This document shows positions 1 to 9,437 of a stretch of 64,000 bases of DNA, piece after piece. The notes beneath the pieces were generated by a model. It had not been told where the DNA came from, searched no databases, and worked only from the letters and a program-made list of their open reading frames with translations. Location: contig OZ249404.1 in NCBI GenBank assembly GCA_965235075.1, forward strand, positions 930,001 through 994,000, in the 5' to 3' direction. Made by a program: the position numbers and the translations under genes. The DNA is from Fontibacterium medardense. GTDB taxonomy: Bacteria; Pseudomonadota; Alphaproteobacteria; Pelagibacterales; Pelagibacteraceae. Numbering within the stretch: the stretch's first letter is position 1; each line of letters begins with the position of its first letter.

Positions 1-744
1 CCCTAATGCTTGAACTCTTTTTTCAAATTTTGCTGCACTTTCGTAAATGTATTTAGCTATAGGAGTTGAGCCTACAAAACTAATTGCACTAACGTTTGGA
101 TTTGAAAGTAATGCATCTACAGATTCTTTATCTCCATTTACAACGTTAAAGACTCCATCTGGCAAACCCGCTTCTTTCAATAATTCTGCTAATCTTAAAG
201 GACAACTTGGATCTTTCTCGGAAGGTTTTAAAATAAAAGTATTTCCACATGCAATCGCTAAAGGAAACATCCACATTGGAACCATTGCTGGGAAATTAAA
301 AGGAGTAATCCCAGCACAAACTCCAAGTGGTTGTCTTATCGACCAACTATCAACATTGGTTCCAACATTTTCTGTAAACTCACCTTTTAATAAATGTGGA
401 ATACCACATGCAAATTCAACAACCTCTAAACCTCTGGTTAAAGATCCCTTAGCATCGTCATAAACTTTGCCGTGTTCTGAAACAATTATTTTTGTTAGTT
501 CGTCTGAATTTTTTTCTATTAAATCTTTAAACTTAAATAAAATTCTTGCTCTTTGTAATGGTGGAACCTGAGACCATTTTATAAATGCTTTACTTGCAAT
601 CTCTACAGCATCATCAACGTCTTTTTTTGTAGCTAAATTTACTTTTGCAGAAACTTCTCCCGTGGCAGGATTGAATACATCAGAAGTTCTTTTTGAGGTG
701 CCAGAAAAGGATTTTCCGTTAACAAAATGTTCTATAATTTTCAT
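1..744 (-). CDS. mmsA: Methylmalonate-semialdehyde dehydrogenase (CoA-acylating), 3' part cut by window edge
   Basis: Reading the minus strand from an ATG at 742-744 gives 248 open codons that run off the window. The N-terminal NAD-binding half of an aldehyde dehydrogenase is visible, including GKSFSGTSKRTSDVFNPATG near the start and TPFNFPAMVPMWMFPLAIAC in the middle. That wording is typical of MmsA rather than of general aldehyde dehydrogenases. The family converts methylmalonate or malonate semialdehyde to propionyl- or acetyl-CoA in valine, inositol and beta-alanine breakdown. The catalytic cysteine lies in the missing C-terminal half. It sits 59 bp after sdhB on the same strand and may be read with it. 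Confidence 0.88.
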   Translation of the reverse strand, partial: MKIIEHFVNGKSFSGTSKRTSDVFNPATGEVSAKVNLATKKDVDDAVEIASKAFIKWSQVPPLQRARILFKFKDLIEKNSDELTKIIVSEHGKVYDDAKGSLTRGLEVVEFACGIPHLLKGEFTENVGTNVDSWSIRQPLGVCAGITPFNFPAMVPMWMFPLAIACGNTFILKPSEKDPSCPLRLAELLKEAGLPDGVFNVVNGDKESVDALLSNPNVSAISFVGSTPIAKYIYESAAKFEKRVQALG

Positions 745-803
745 TTAAATTAATAGGAAAATATAGGGACAAAATTAAGCTGTCAAATAATGAAGTTAAA
801 GAA

Positions 804-1595
804 TTAAAGATCTTTACTATGCTGAACTAACATTTTTTTTATTGAACCGATTGCTTTTGCCGGATTCAATCCTTTTGGACAGGTGTTAGTACAGTTCATG
901 ATTGTATGGCATCTAAAAAGTTTAAGCTCGTCTGCAACTTTTTTTAATCTTTTTACTCTCTCTTCATCTCTACTATCAATAATCCATCTATAAGCTTGTA
1001 ATAAAACAGCGGGTCCTAAATATTTTTCACCATTCCACCAATAGCTCGGGCAAGATGTTGAGCAACATGCACACATAATACATTCATAAAGCCCATCTAA
1101 TTTTTCTCTGTCTTGTTTTGATTGATAGATTTCTTTATCACCCACCTCGCTTTTTTTCTCAACCTGTAACCAAGGCTCAATGGATTGATATTGTTTATAA
1201 AGTTGATTTAGATTAGGAACCAAATCTTTAATCACTGGCATATGCGGAAGTGGATAAACTTTTATTTCATTTTTAATGTCCACCGCTGATTTTGTGCAAG
1301 CAAGTCCGTTAACACCATCAATATTCATAGCGCAAGAACCGCAAACGCCTTCTCTGCAAGATCTTCTAAACGTTAATGTAGTGTCAATTTCGTTTTTAAT
1401 TTTAATAAGAACATCGAGAACCATTGGCCCACACTCATCCATATTAACTTCGTAAGTATCTAGTCTTGGGTTCTGTTGTGTCTCAGGATCCCATCTATAC
1501 ACTTTAACTTTTTTTAGATTTTTTCCATTGGTCTTGTCTTTAAAATATTTTCCCTCAACAACTTTTGAATCTTTAGGAAGGGCAAACTGAACCAT
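804..1595 (-). CDS. sdhB: Succinate dehydrogenase iron-sulfur subunit
   Basis: This 263-residue protein carries electrons from the SdhA flavin to ubiquinone in respiratory complex II on the inner membrane. All three cluster motifs are present: C80, C85, C88 and C100 in CREGVCGSC...AC for the 2Fe-2S centre, CIMCACCSTSCP, and CHTIMNCTNTCPKGLNP for the 4Fe-4S and 3Fe-4S centres. Length matches the family. Its ATG shares one base with the sdhA stop, so the two are translationally coupled. It is the last gene of sdhCDAB. Confidence 0.97.
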   Translation of the reverse strand: MVQFALPKDSKVVEGKYFKDKTNGKNLKKVKVYRWDPETQQNPRLDTYEVNMDECGPMVLDVLIKIKNEIDTTLTFRRSCREGVCGSCAMNIDGVNGLACTKSAVDIKNEIKVYPLPHMPVIKDLVPNLNQLYKQYQSIEPWLQVEKKSEVGDKEIYQSKQDREKLDGLYECIMCACCSTSCPSYWWNGEKYLGPAVLLQAYRWIIDSRDEERVKRLKKVADELKLFRCHTIMNCTNTCPKGLNPAKAIGSIKKMLVQHSKDL

Positions 1596-3376
1596 TAATA
1601 TACTCTCGCTTTCGGAGGAAAATATTGCACTTCATTACTTAAAGTAAAATTATGTACATTTCTGTAATCTATTTTTACTTTCTCACCATCTTGCCAAGCT
1701 AGAGTATGTTTCATCCAATTTTCATCATCTCTTTCTTTAAAATCTTCTCTAGAATGCGCTCCTCTACTTTCTTTTCTATTTTCAGCAGACGCCATTGTAA
1801 CAAGCGATTGTCTTATTAAATTATCAAATTCTAAAGTTTCAATTAAATCTGTATTAAAGATTAAAGACTTGTCTGAAACTGAAATATCATCCATTCCTTG
1901 CCATGGTTTTTTAATTTCTTCCATGCCTTCTTTTAAAATTTTAGCGTCTCTAAATACTGCACAATTTTTTTGCATTGTTCTTTGCATTTTATCTCTAAGT
2001 GCAGAAGTTGGTGTTCCGCCGTTTGAATTTCTTAACTTATCAAATCTTGAAATTGATTTTTGCGTTTCACTTTCAGGAATTACCTCATGTTTAGAATTTG
2101 GTTTTACAATTGTTGCAGCTCTCATAGCTGCGGCTCTGCCAAATACCACAAGATCAATTAATGAATTAGAACCTAATCTATTAGCACCATGAACCGAAAC
2201 GCAGGCTGCCTCACCAACTGCCATTAGTCCAGGTACAATCACATCTTTTCCATTTTCAGTTTTAGATATTACTTCACCATAATAATTAGTAGGAATTCCT
2301 CCCATATTGTAATGAACGGTTGGAACAACTGGTATTGGTTCCTTTGTTACATCTACGCCAGCAAAAATTTTTGCAGATTCTGAAATTCCAGGAAGTCTTT
2401 CGTGTAAAACTTTTGGATCCAAATGATTTAGATGAAGGTAAATATGATCTTTATTTTTACCAACTCCTCTGCCTTCATTAATTTCAATTGTCATGGATCT
2501 TGAAACTACATCTCTTGATGCAAGATCTTTTGCTGAAGGAGCATATCTCTCCATAAATCTTTCACCTTCAGAATTGACTAAAAATCCACCTTCTCCTCGA
2601 GAGCCTTCGGTAATTAAACATCCTGCGCCATAAATTCCTGTTGGATGAAATTGAATAAATTCCATATCTTGTAGTGGTAAACCCGCTCTAAGAACCATCG
2701 CATTACCATCTCCTGTGCAAGTATGTGCTGATGTTGCTGAAAAATATGCTCTTCCATAACCACCTGTCGCTAAAATTGTCATGTTAGCTCTGAAGCGATG
2801 AATAGTTCCGTCTTGAAGATTCCAAGCAGTAACTCCCTGACACTTTCCATTATGCATCAATAAATCTAATGCAAAGTATTCTATAAAAAATTCTGTATTT
2901 TTTTTAAGCGCTTGACCATAAAGTGTATGAAGAATTGCATGTCCTGTTCTATCTGCTGCAGCACAAGTTCTTTGAGCAATACCATTTCCATAATTAGCGG
3001 TCATTCCACCAAACGGTCTTTGGTAAATTTTTCCCTCTTCAGTTCTACTAAAAGGAACTCCGTATTTTTCAAGTTCTATAACTGCTCTTGGAGCTTCTTT
3101 ACATAAATATTCAATAGCATCTTGATCACCTAACCAATCAGCACCTTTTACCGTATCATACATGTGCCAACGCCAATCATCTTCTGACATGTTTCCTAAT
3201 GCAGCAGAGATGCCACCTTGCGCCGCAGCAGTATGACTTCTTGTTGGAAATACTTTTGAAATACAGGCTGTCTTAAGTCCAGCTTCAGCTAAGCCAACAG
3301 CCGCTCTTAATCCAGAGCCACCAGCTCCTACAACGATAACATCGTATTCGTGATCAACAATTGGATAAGTGCTCAT
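1595..3376 (-). CDS. sdhA: Succinate dehydrogenase flavoprotein subunit
   Basis: This is the catalytic subunit of complex II (593 residues), oxidising succinate to fumarate. The dinucleotide-binding GAGGSG is at residues 17-22. His48 in RSHTAAAQGG is the expected covalent FAD attachment site. The active-site segments HPTGIYGAGCLITEGSRGEGG and HGANRLGSNSL are intact. The ATG overlaps the end of sdhD by 4 bases and the stop overlaps sdhB by one base. Nothing is truncated. Confidence 0.98.
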   Translation of the reverse strand: MSTYPIVDHEYDVIVVGAGGSGLRAAVGLAEAGLKTACISKVFPTRSHTAAAQGGISAALGNMSEDDWRWHMYDTVKGADWLGDQDAIEYLCKEAPRAVIELEKYGVPFSRTEEGKIYQRPFGGMTANYGNGIAQRTCAAADRTGHAILHTLYGQALKKNTEFFIEYFALDLLMHNGKCQGVTAWNLQDGTIHRFRANMTILATGGYGRAYFSATSAHTCTGDGNAMVLRAGLPLQDMEFIQFHPTGIYGAGCLITEGSRGEGGFLVNSEGERFMERYAPSAKDLASRDVVSRSMTIEINEGRGVGKNKDHIYLHLNHLDPKVLHERLPGISESAKIFAGVDVTKEPIPVVPTVHYNMGGIPTNYYGEVISKTENGKDVIVPGLMAVGEAACVSVHGANRLGSNSLIDLVVFGRAAAMRAATIVKPNSKHEVIPESETQKSISRFDKLRNSNGGTPTSALRDKMQRTMQKNCAVFRDAKILKEGMEEIKKPWQGMDDISVSDKSLIFNTDLIETLEFDNLIRQSLVTMASAENRKESRGAHSREDFKERDDENWMKHTLAWQDGEKVKIDYRNVHNFTLSNEVQYFPPKARVY

Positions 3377-3705
3377 AAAATAATTATCATTAATGATACA
3401 ATGCCAACAACGGGAAGTATAGCCGAGTATAACATTATAATTTTGTTTAAAATTAATTTTATACGTTCGTCCTGTATATAATCCTCAATAATCTCACCTA
3501 AACCTAATTTTAAATGCAAACCTGCAAATATTAAAAATAAAGTAAAAATAGTTATTGAGAAATAATTATCAAAAAAGTCTAGTGCCCCTGTGTAATCTTG
3601 ATTAACCAAATCAACTAAAGAATATAAAAAAAATAAGATCAAAGGTATCAGTACAACTGCACTAACTCTTTGTATTATCCATTTATTTAAAGCATGATTT
3701 TTCAT
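3373..3705 (-). CDS. sdhD: Succinate dehydrogenase membrane anchor subunit
   Basis: A small hydrophobic protein of 110 residues with about three membrane segments. It begins MKNHALNKWIIQRVSAVVL, and the W-x-x-Q-R-x-S/T-A pattern is typical of SdhD. I chose the ATG at 3705 because it forms a TAATG junction with the sdhC stop. A TTG twelve bases upstream (3717) would force a 13-base overlap. With SdhC it holds heme b and the quinone site. Sequence conservation in this family is low, so the call rests partly on position between sdhC and sdhA. Confidence 0.9.
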   Translation of the reverse strand: MKNHALNKWIIQRVSAVVLIPLILFFLYSLVDLVNQDYTGALDFFDNYFSITIFTLFLIFAGLHLKLGLGEIIEDYIQDERIKLILNKIIMLYSAILPVVGIVSLMIIIL

Positions 3706-4076
3706 TATATAATCCAAATAAAAAATGTTGTTAAAATAGATAAAAGTAAAACAATTATTCCAGAAAGATTTGCAGTCTTAATTTCATAGCCATAACCAAA
3801 ATCCCAGGCAAGATGTCTGATGCCATTAAACATATGGTAAACAAATGACCAAGTAAAACCTACAAGAATAAATTTGCCAACAAAACTTCTTAAAAATTTT
3901 TGGTAAAAATTATAATACTCAGGTCCTAGAGCTAAAAATAAAATCCATAAAACAATTAAAAAAAATCCAGCAGTATTAATTACTCCTGTAAGTCTATGTG
4001 TGATTGATAATAAAGAGGAAAACTGCCACTTATAAATTTGGATATGAGGGGATAACGGTCCGGAGTTTTTTTCCAT
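3705..4076 (-). CDS. sdhC: Succinate dehydrogenase cytochrome b556 subunit
   Basis: 123 residues with three predicted membrane helices. The N-terminal SPHIQIYKWQFSSLLSITHRLTG carries the conserved S-P-H-x-x-x-Y and S-x-x-H-R-x-T-G motifs. HMFNGIRHLAWDFG holds the heme-ligand histidine region. It is the first gene of sdhCDAB and starts 9 bp after asd ends, with no visible promoter gap. Complex II may therefore be transcribed with the upstream amino-acid and translation genes. Confidence 0.95.
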   Translation of the reverse strand: MEKNSGPLSPHIQIYKWQFSSLLSITHRLTGVINTAGFFLIVLWILFLALGPEYYNFYQKFLRSFVGKFILVGFTWSFVYHMFNGIRHLAWDFGYGYEIKTANLSGIIVLLLSILTTFFIWII

Positions 4077-4085
4077 AAAAAATAT

Positions 4086-5099
4086 TTAATTATTTTTTAT
4101 ATGCTTTTTAACCAAAACCTCCGCGATTTGCACTGCATTAAAAGCCGCTCCCTTTAATAAATTGTCAGAAACAATCCACATATTAACAGCATTTTTTGTA
4201 GGATCCCTTCTAATTCTAGAAATGTAAGTTAAAAAGCTTCCAGCAGACTCTGCAGGAGTTGCATAGCCTCCATTCTTTTTTTGATCAATAACTTTACAGC
4301 TTGGTGAATTCATTAAAGTTGAACGTATTTGCTGAATGTCGAATTTCTTTTTAAATTCAACGTTCACAGCTTCTGAATGAGAAACAAGCACTGGAACACG
4401 AACACATGTTGCTGTTAATTTAATATTTTTATCTAAAATCTTTTTTGTCTCATTTTCCATTTTCCACTCTTCTTTTGTAGATCCATCTTTCATAAAAACA
4501 TCAATATGAGGAATAACGTTAAAAGCGATTTGCTTTGTAAATTTTTTAGGTTTAATTTTTTTCTTACTTAAATAATCTTTTGTCTGAGAAATTAATTCAT
4601 CCATAGCAGCTTTTCCTGCTCCTGATACTGATTGATAAGTTGATGTTACTACTCTTTTAATCTTAAATTTGTCATGAAGAGGTTTTAAAGCCACAACTAA
4701 CTGTGCTGTTGAACAGTTTGGATTAGCAATAATATTTGTCTTTTTATAATCTTTAATTGCGTGCTCATTTACTTCGGGAACGACTAGTGGAATATTTTTT
4801 GATGATCTAAAATAACTTGAATATTCAATTACAATTGAATCTTTTGCAATTTTTGGTGCCCATGTTTTTGCAAGTTTAGATCCTGCACAAAAAAAAGTAA
4901 TATCTACTTTTCTAAAATCAAAATTCTCTAAGCTTCTAACTTCAATATTTTTATTTCTAAACTTTATAAACTTCCCAACACTTTTTTTAGAAGCTAATAA
5001 ATAAAGTATATTTACTGGAAACTTTCTTCTTTCTAAAACTTCAATAGTTTTTCTACCTGCGTTTCCTGTGCTTCCTACAATTGCAATATTCGCTCTCAT
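4086..5099 (-). CDS. asd: Aspartate-semialdehyde dehydrogenase
   Basis: 337 residues. It reduces aspartyl-4-phosphate to aspartate semialdehyde for lysine/diaminopimelate, threonine and methionine synthesis. The NADP-binding GSTGNAGRKTIEVL is at residues 9-22. Catalytic Cys129 lies in ANPNCSTAQLV, and QSVSGAGKAAMDEL is present. It follows leuB after 4 bases and precedes sdhC by 9, so it is embedded in the block. dapF, a later step of the same pathway, is also in this window (11482). Confidence 0.96.
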   Translation of the reverse strand: MRANIAIVGSTGNAGRKTIEVLERRKFPVNILYLLASKKSVGKFIKFRNKNIEVRSLENFDFRKVDITFFCAGSKLAKTWAPKIAKDSIVIEYSSYFRSSKNIPLVVPEVNEHAIKDYKKTNIIANPNCSTAQLVVALKPLHDKFKIKRVVTSTYQSVSGAGKAAMDELISQTKDYLSKKKIKPKKFTKQIAFNVIPHIDVFMKDGSTKEEWKMENETKKILDKNIKLTATCVRVPVLVSHSEAVNVEFKKKFDIQQIRSTLMNSPSCKVIDQKKNGGYATPAESAGSFLTYISRIRRDPTKNAVNMWIVSDNLLKGAAFNAVQIAEVLVKKHIKNN

Positions 5100-5103
5100 T
5101 ATA

Positions 5104-6198
5104 TTATTTTAAATTGGCTATAACCAAATCTCCCATTTCTGTGGTTGAAACTTTTTTCTGACCTTTTTCCATTATATCTTGTGTTCTGTAACCGTCTTTA
5201 AGAACATCTTTAACTGCCTGATCAAGCATATCCGCTTCTTTATCCATATCAAAGGAATAACGTAAAGCCATAGAAAAACTCAAGATTGATGCAAGTGGAT
5301 TTGCGATATTTTTCCCCGCTATATCCGGAGCAGAACCATGACAAGGTTCATACATTGATTTAAATTTTCCATCTTTATTTTTTCCGCTTAGTGATGCTGA
5401 AGGCAACATTCCAAGTGAACCCGTTAACATTCCAGCTTCATCTGAAAGCATGTCACCAAATAAATTATCAGTTACGATCACATCAAACTGTTTAGGATTT
5501 CTAACTAATTGCATTGCACAATTGTCTGCTAGCATATGACTAAGTTCTACATCTTTAAATTCTTTTTTATGTAATTCTTCTACTTCCTCTCTCCACAATA
5601 AACCCGCTTCCATAACGTTAGATTTCTCGCATGAAGTAACTTTGTTATTTCTTTTTCTTGCAAGTTCAAAAGCCACTCTGGCAACTCTTTGAATTTCACT
5701 TGATGTGTAAGTGTGAGTATTTGTTCCTTTTTTCTCACCATTAGATAATTTTTCAACACCTCTTGGAGTTCCAAAATAAATTCCTCCTGTAAGCTCTCGG
5801 ACAATCATAATATCTAAATCAGAAACAACTTCTGGCTTTAAAGTAGATGCGTTAGCAAGTTCCTTAAAACAAATTGCAGGTCTTAAATTTGCAAATAATT
5901 CTAAATCTTTTCTAAGTCTTAGTAAGGCTCTCTCAGGTCTTTTTGAAAATTCTAATTTATCCCACTTTGGTCCTCCCACAGCTCCTAACAAAACTGCATC
6001 GCTTGCCATTGCAATTTTCATTACATCGTCAGTAATTGGTGTGCCGTGCTTATCAAAAGAAATTCCACCTGCTAATTCTTCAGTAATATCAAAGTCGGTA
6101 GATTTATTTTTATTAAACCAAACAATAATTTTTTTAACCTCATTCATTACCTCTGGTCCAATTCCATCACCAGCAAGAATAAGAAGTTTTTTTTTCAT
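5104..6198 (-). CDS. leuB: 3-isopropylmalate dehydrogenase
   Basis: 364 residues. It oxidatively decarboxylates 3-isopropylmalate in leucine synthesis. MKKKLLILAGDGIGPEV at the N-terminus and the later VTDNLFGDMLSDEAGML and EPCHGSAPDIAGK segments are family signatures for substrate, metal and NAD binding. I chose the ATG at 6198, which forms a TAATG junction with the leuD stop. An in-frame TTG at 6210 adds only MVIL and breaks the usual start. Confidence 0.97.
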   Translation of the reverse strand: MKKKLLILAGDGIGPEVMNEVKKIIVWFNKNKSTDFDITEELAGGISFDKHGTPITDDVMKIAMASDAVLLGAVGGPKWDKLEFSKRPERALLRLRKDLELFANLRPAICFKELANASTLKPEVVSDLDIMIVRELTGGIYFGTPRGVEKLSNGEKKGTNTHTYTSSEIQRVARVAFELARKRNNKVTSCEKSNVMEAGLLWREEVEELHKKEFKDVELSHMLADNCAMQLVRNPKQFDVIVTDNLFGDMLSDEAGMLTGSLGMLPSASLSGKNKDGKFKSMYEPCHGSAPDIAGKNIANPLASILSFSMALRYSFDMDKEADMLDQAVKDVLKDGYRTQDIMEKGQKKVSTTEMGDLVIANLK

Positions 6199-6800
6199 TA
6201 ATATAACCAAGGAGTTAGATTTTTTTTATTTTGTTCAAAGGTTTTAATTTTAGCATCTTTTTTTAAAGTAAGAGCAATATCATCATAACCATTTAATAAG
6301 CATTCTTTTCTAAATGGCTCGATTTCAAAATCAAAAGGCCTGTTGTCTCCTTTATGAATTTTTTGATCAACCAAATCTATCTCGATTTCTTTATTTTTTT
6401 TTGCAGCTTCAGATAATTCTTTAACTTGATTTTCTGGAAGAACGATTGGTAAAATTCCATTTTTGAAACAGTTGTTATAAAAAATATCTGCAAAACTTTC
6501 TGCAACAATACATCGAATACCAAAATCTAATAGCGCCCAAGGAGCATGCTCTCTTGATGATCCACAACCAAAATTTTTTCCTGAAATTAAAATTTTTGCT
6601 TTATTGTAAGGAGCATTATTTAAAATAAAACTTTTTATTACATTGCCTTTTTCATCATAACGCATTTCATAAAACAAAGCAGAACCAAGACCTGTTCTTT
6701 TAATTGTTTTTAAAAATTGTTTTGGAATAATCATGTCCGTATCAATATTTGAGATCTGAAGATCGGCTGCAATACTTTTAAGTTTTGTAAATTTTTCCAT
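6198..6800 (-). CDS. leuD: 3-isopropylmalate dehydratase small subunit
   Basis: 200 residues. It pairs with LeuC to isomerise 2-isopropylmalate to 3-isopropylmalate. The swivel-domain signature NIDTDMIIPKQFLKTIKRTG lies near the N-terminus and GKNFGCGSSREHAPWALLDFG in the middle. Length is normal for bacterial LeuD. It shares one base with both leuC and leuB, so the order leuC-leuD-leuB is translationally coupled. Confidence 0.97.
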   Translation of the reverse strand: MEKFTKLKSIAADLQISNIDTDMIIPKQFLKTIKRTGLGSALFYEMRYDEKGNVIKSFILNNAPYNKAKILISGKNFGCGSSREHAPWALLDFGIRCIVAESFADIFYNNCFKNGILPIVLPENQVKELSEAAKKNKEIEIDLVDQKIHKGDNRPFDFEIEPFRKECLLNGYDDIALTLKKDAKIKTFEQNKKNLTPWLY

Positions 6801-8200
6801 TAAATAATCTTTCTAATATCTACAAATTTACCCTCAATTGCAGCAGCAGCTGCCATAACTGGGCTAACAAGATGTGTTCTTCCGCCTCTTCCTTGTCTTC
6901 CTTCAAAGTTTCTATTTGAAGTGGAAGCACATCTTTCTTTTGGTTTTAATTGATCTGGATTCATTCCAAGACACATTGAGCATCCAGGTTCTCTCCAATC
7001 AAATCCTGATTCTTTAAATATTTTATCTAAACCTTCTTTTTCAGCCTGTAATTTTACAAGTCCAGAGCCAGGAACAACAATTGCATCAACACTTTTATTT
7101 ACTTTTTTTCCTTTAACTATTTTTGCAACTTCTCTTAAATCTTCAATTCTTCCATTAGTGCAAGAGCCTATAAAAACCTTATCAATTTTAATGTCTTGGA
7201 TAGCCGTATTAGGTTCAAGACCCATATAATCTAAAGATCTTAGTATAGATTTTTTTCTATCCTCATTCTTTTCTAAATTTGGATCAGGAACTTTTCCGTT
7301 AATAGAAGCTGTATCTTGAGGACTTGTCCCCCAAGTAACTGTTGGCTCAATATCTTTTCCTTGTAAATGAAGTTCTCTATCAAATTTTGCATCTTTATCC
7401 GAATATAAAGTGCTCCAATATTTAAGTGCTTTTTCCCAATTCTCACCCTTTGGAGCCAAAGGTCTTCCTTTAATATAATCAAAAGTTTTTTGATCAGGAG
7501 CAACAAGTCCAGCTCGAGCACCTGCTTCAATACTCATGTTACAAACGGTCATTCTTTCTTCCATAGAAAATTTTCTAAAAACCTCTCCACAATATTCAAT
7601 AACGTAACCAGTTCCGCCTGCTGTTCCAATTTTCCCAATGATAGACAGGATTACATCTTTGGCGGTAACCCCTAATGGTAATTTTCCATCAACGCTAATT
7701 TTAAAATTTTTTGCTCTACTTTGAATTAAAGTTTGTGTTGCAAGAACATGCTCTACTTCTGAAGTTCCAATCCCAAAGGCTAACGCACCAAATGCTCCGT
7801 GTGTTGAGGTATGACTGTCTCCACAAACAATTGTCATTCCAGGCTGAGTAAATCCTTGTTCAGGTCCAATAACGTGAACGATACCTTGTCGTTTGTCTGT
7901 TAAACCAAAAAATTCTATACCAAAATCTTTGCAATTTTTAGAAAGAGTCTCAACTTGAATAGCAGACTCTTTATCAGCTATTCCTTTTGATCTGTCAGTT
8001 GTTGGAACGTTATGATCAACAACTGCTAATGTTGAACCAGGTAATTTTACTTTTCTATTTGATAAACGTAATCCTTCGAATGCCTGTGGACTCGTTACTT
8101 CATGAACTAAATGTCGATCGATATATAAAAGTGATGTTCCGTCATTTTGTTCATCAACTAAATGACTCTCCCATATTTTGTCGTAAAGTGTCTTTGCCAT
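6800..8200 (-). CDS. leuC: 3-isopropylmalate dehydratase large subunit
   Basis: 466 residues of the aconitase family. The 4Fe-4S cluster cysteines sit in FIGSCTNGRIEDL and in GCSMCLGMNPDQ. VCGDSHTSTHGAFGALAFGIG and NRNFEGRQGRGGRTHLVSP are typical of LeuC. It starts 16 bp after rplS ends, so leucine synthesis is attached to a ribosomal-protein operon. leuA is not in this window. Confidence 0.97.
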   Translation of the reverse strand: MAKTLYDKIWESHLVDEQNDGTSLLYIDRHLVHEVTSPQAFEGLRLSNRKVKLPGSTLAVVDHNVPTTDRSKGIADKESAIQVETLSKNCKDFGIEFFGLTDKRQGIVHVIGPEQGFTQPGMTIVCGDSHTSTHGAFGALAFGIGTSEVEHVLATQTLIQSRAKNFKISVDGKLPLGVTAKDVILSIIGKIGTAGGTGYVIEYCGEVFRKFSMEERMTVCNMSIEAGARAGLVAPDQKTFDYIKGRPLAPKGENWEKALKYWSTLYSDKDAKFDRELHLQGKDIEPTVTWGTSPQDTASINGKVPDPNLEKNEDRKKSILRSLDYMGLEPNTAIQDIKIDKVFIGSCTNGRIEDLREVAKIVKGKKVNKSVDAIVVPGSGLVKLQAEKEGLDKIFKESGFDWREPGCSMCLGMNPDQLKPKERCASTSNRNFEGRQGRGGRTHLVSPVMAAAAAIEGKFVDIRKII

Positions 8201-8216
8201 TAAATAAAAACTAGTA

Positions 8217-8735
8217 TTACTTCTTTTTATTCTGAGCTTCTGTCTTTGGCGCTGAAGCTTTTTCCGTATTTTTTGGAGCCTGTTCAGCAGCTATATCTGC
8301 TTGTGCTTCAATATTTTGGACTGCCTCTTTTTTTGGTAAAGGTTGAATAATATCTACACCAATTTTTTTTCTAATTTTTTCTGTAATTCTAGCTGATTTA
8401 CCAGTTCTTTCTCTTAGGTAGTAAAGTTTTGCTCTTCTTACTTTTCCACTTCTAACAACTTCAACTGACTCTACGTTTGGACTATGAACTGGAAATAATC
8501 TTTCAACACCTTCACCGAAAGAAATTTTTCTAACTGTAAAAGTAGAATTAATTCCTTTATTTTTTTTAGCAATACAAACTCCTTCGTAAGCTTGTATTCT
8601 TTGTCTCTTTCCTTCGATAATTCGAACGTTTACTTTTAAAGTATCTCCAGGAGAAAATTCTGGTAATTTTTTTTCACCAATTTTCTTAATATGAAGTTTA
8701 TCTAATTCGTCTATTCTCATTGTAGAAATTTGCAT
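8217..8735 (-). CDS. rplS: 50S ribosomal protein L19 with long C-terminal tail
   Basis: The first ~115 residues are a normal L19, which lies at the 30S-50S interface: FSPGDTLKVNVRIIEGKRQRIQAYEGVCI, then RLFPVHSPNVESVEVVRSGKVRRAKLYYLRERTGKSARI. About 50 extra residues follow, rich in Ala, Gln, Glu and Lys and ending EAQNKKK, with no recognisable fold. The total of 172 aa is well above the ~115 of most bacteria. It lies 10 bp after trmD, as in the common rpsP-rimM-trmD-rplS operon. Confidence 0.96.
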   Translation of the reverse strand: MQISTMRIDELDKLHIKKIGEKKLPEFSPGDTLKVNVRIIEGKRQRIQAYEGVCIAKKNKGINSTFTVRKISFGEGVERLFPVHSPNVESVEVVRSGKVRRAKLYYLRERTGKSARITEKIRKKIGVDIIQPLPKKEAVQNIEAQADIAAEQAPKNTEKASAPKTEAQNKKK

Positions 8736-8745
8736 TAAAATTTAA

Positions 8746-9432
8746 TTATTTGTGATATTTTTCCCATAAGTCTTGTCTCTGGCGACGTGTTATATCCTCG
8801 GATTGTGCTAAGCGCCAGTCCTTAATTTTAGCGTGATTCCCAGACAAAAGTACTTCCGGAACGGTTCTTCCTTTCCACTCTTGGGGTTTTGTATATTGAG
8901 GATATTCCAATAAATTATTTTCAAAACTCTCTTCATTTAAAGAAGAAGAATTACCAAGAACCCCTGGCAATAATCTAATTATGGAATCTAAAAAAACAAA
9001 CGCTGCTGTTTCACCACCGGATAAAATAAAATCACCAATACTTATTTCTCTAATCTTTCTTTCTTCTATAACTCTCTGATCAATTCCCTCAAAGTGTCCA
9101 CAAATAAGATCTACTCCATTTTTTTGCGACAATTGTTTTGCAACCTTTTGCGTTAACAATTCACCTTTTGGACTTAGATAAATAAGTTCATTTTTAGAGT
9201 TTTTAATATTTTTATCCAAGCAACTATCTATTACATCGGCACGCATAACCATTCCGCTTCCTCCTCCAAAAGGAGTATCATCCACACTTCCGTGCTTGTC
9301 TAAAGCATAGTCCCTGATGTTAACAACATCGAGTGACCAGATTTTATTTTCTCTAGCTCTTTTATAAAGCCCGATATCTAAAATCCCTGGAAAAAATTCT
9401 GGATATAAAGTGAATATTTTTGCAGACCACAT
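8746..9432 (-). CDS. trmD: tRNA (guanine-37-N1) methyltransferase
   Basis: 228 residues. It makes m1G37 next to the anticodon, which prevents +1 frameshifting. The N-terminus has FTLYPEFFPGILDIGLYKRA. The SAM-binding trefoil-knot segments CGHFEGIDQRVIEE and ISIGDFILSGGETAAF are intact, as is DTPFGGGSGMVMRAD. It starts 5 bp after rpsP ends. The rimM gene that usually sits between rpsP and trmD is absent here. Confidence 0.97.
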   Translation of the reverse strand: MWSAKIFTLYPEFFPGILDIGLYKRARENKIWSLDVVNIRDYALDKHGSVDDTPFGGGSGMVMRADVIDSCLDKNIKNSKNELIYLSPKGELLTQKVAKQLSQKNGVDLICGHFEGIDQRVIEERKIREISIGDFILSGGETAAFVFLDSIIRLLPGVLGNSSSLNEESFENNLLEYPQYTKPQEWKGRTVPEVLLSGNHAKIKDWRLAQSEDITRRQRQDLWEKYHK

Positions 9433-9437
9433 AATAG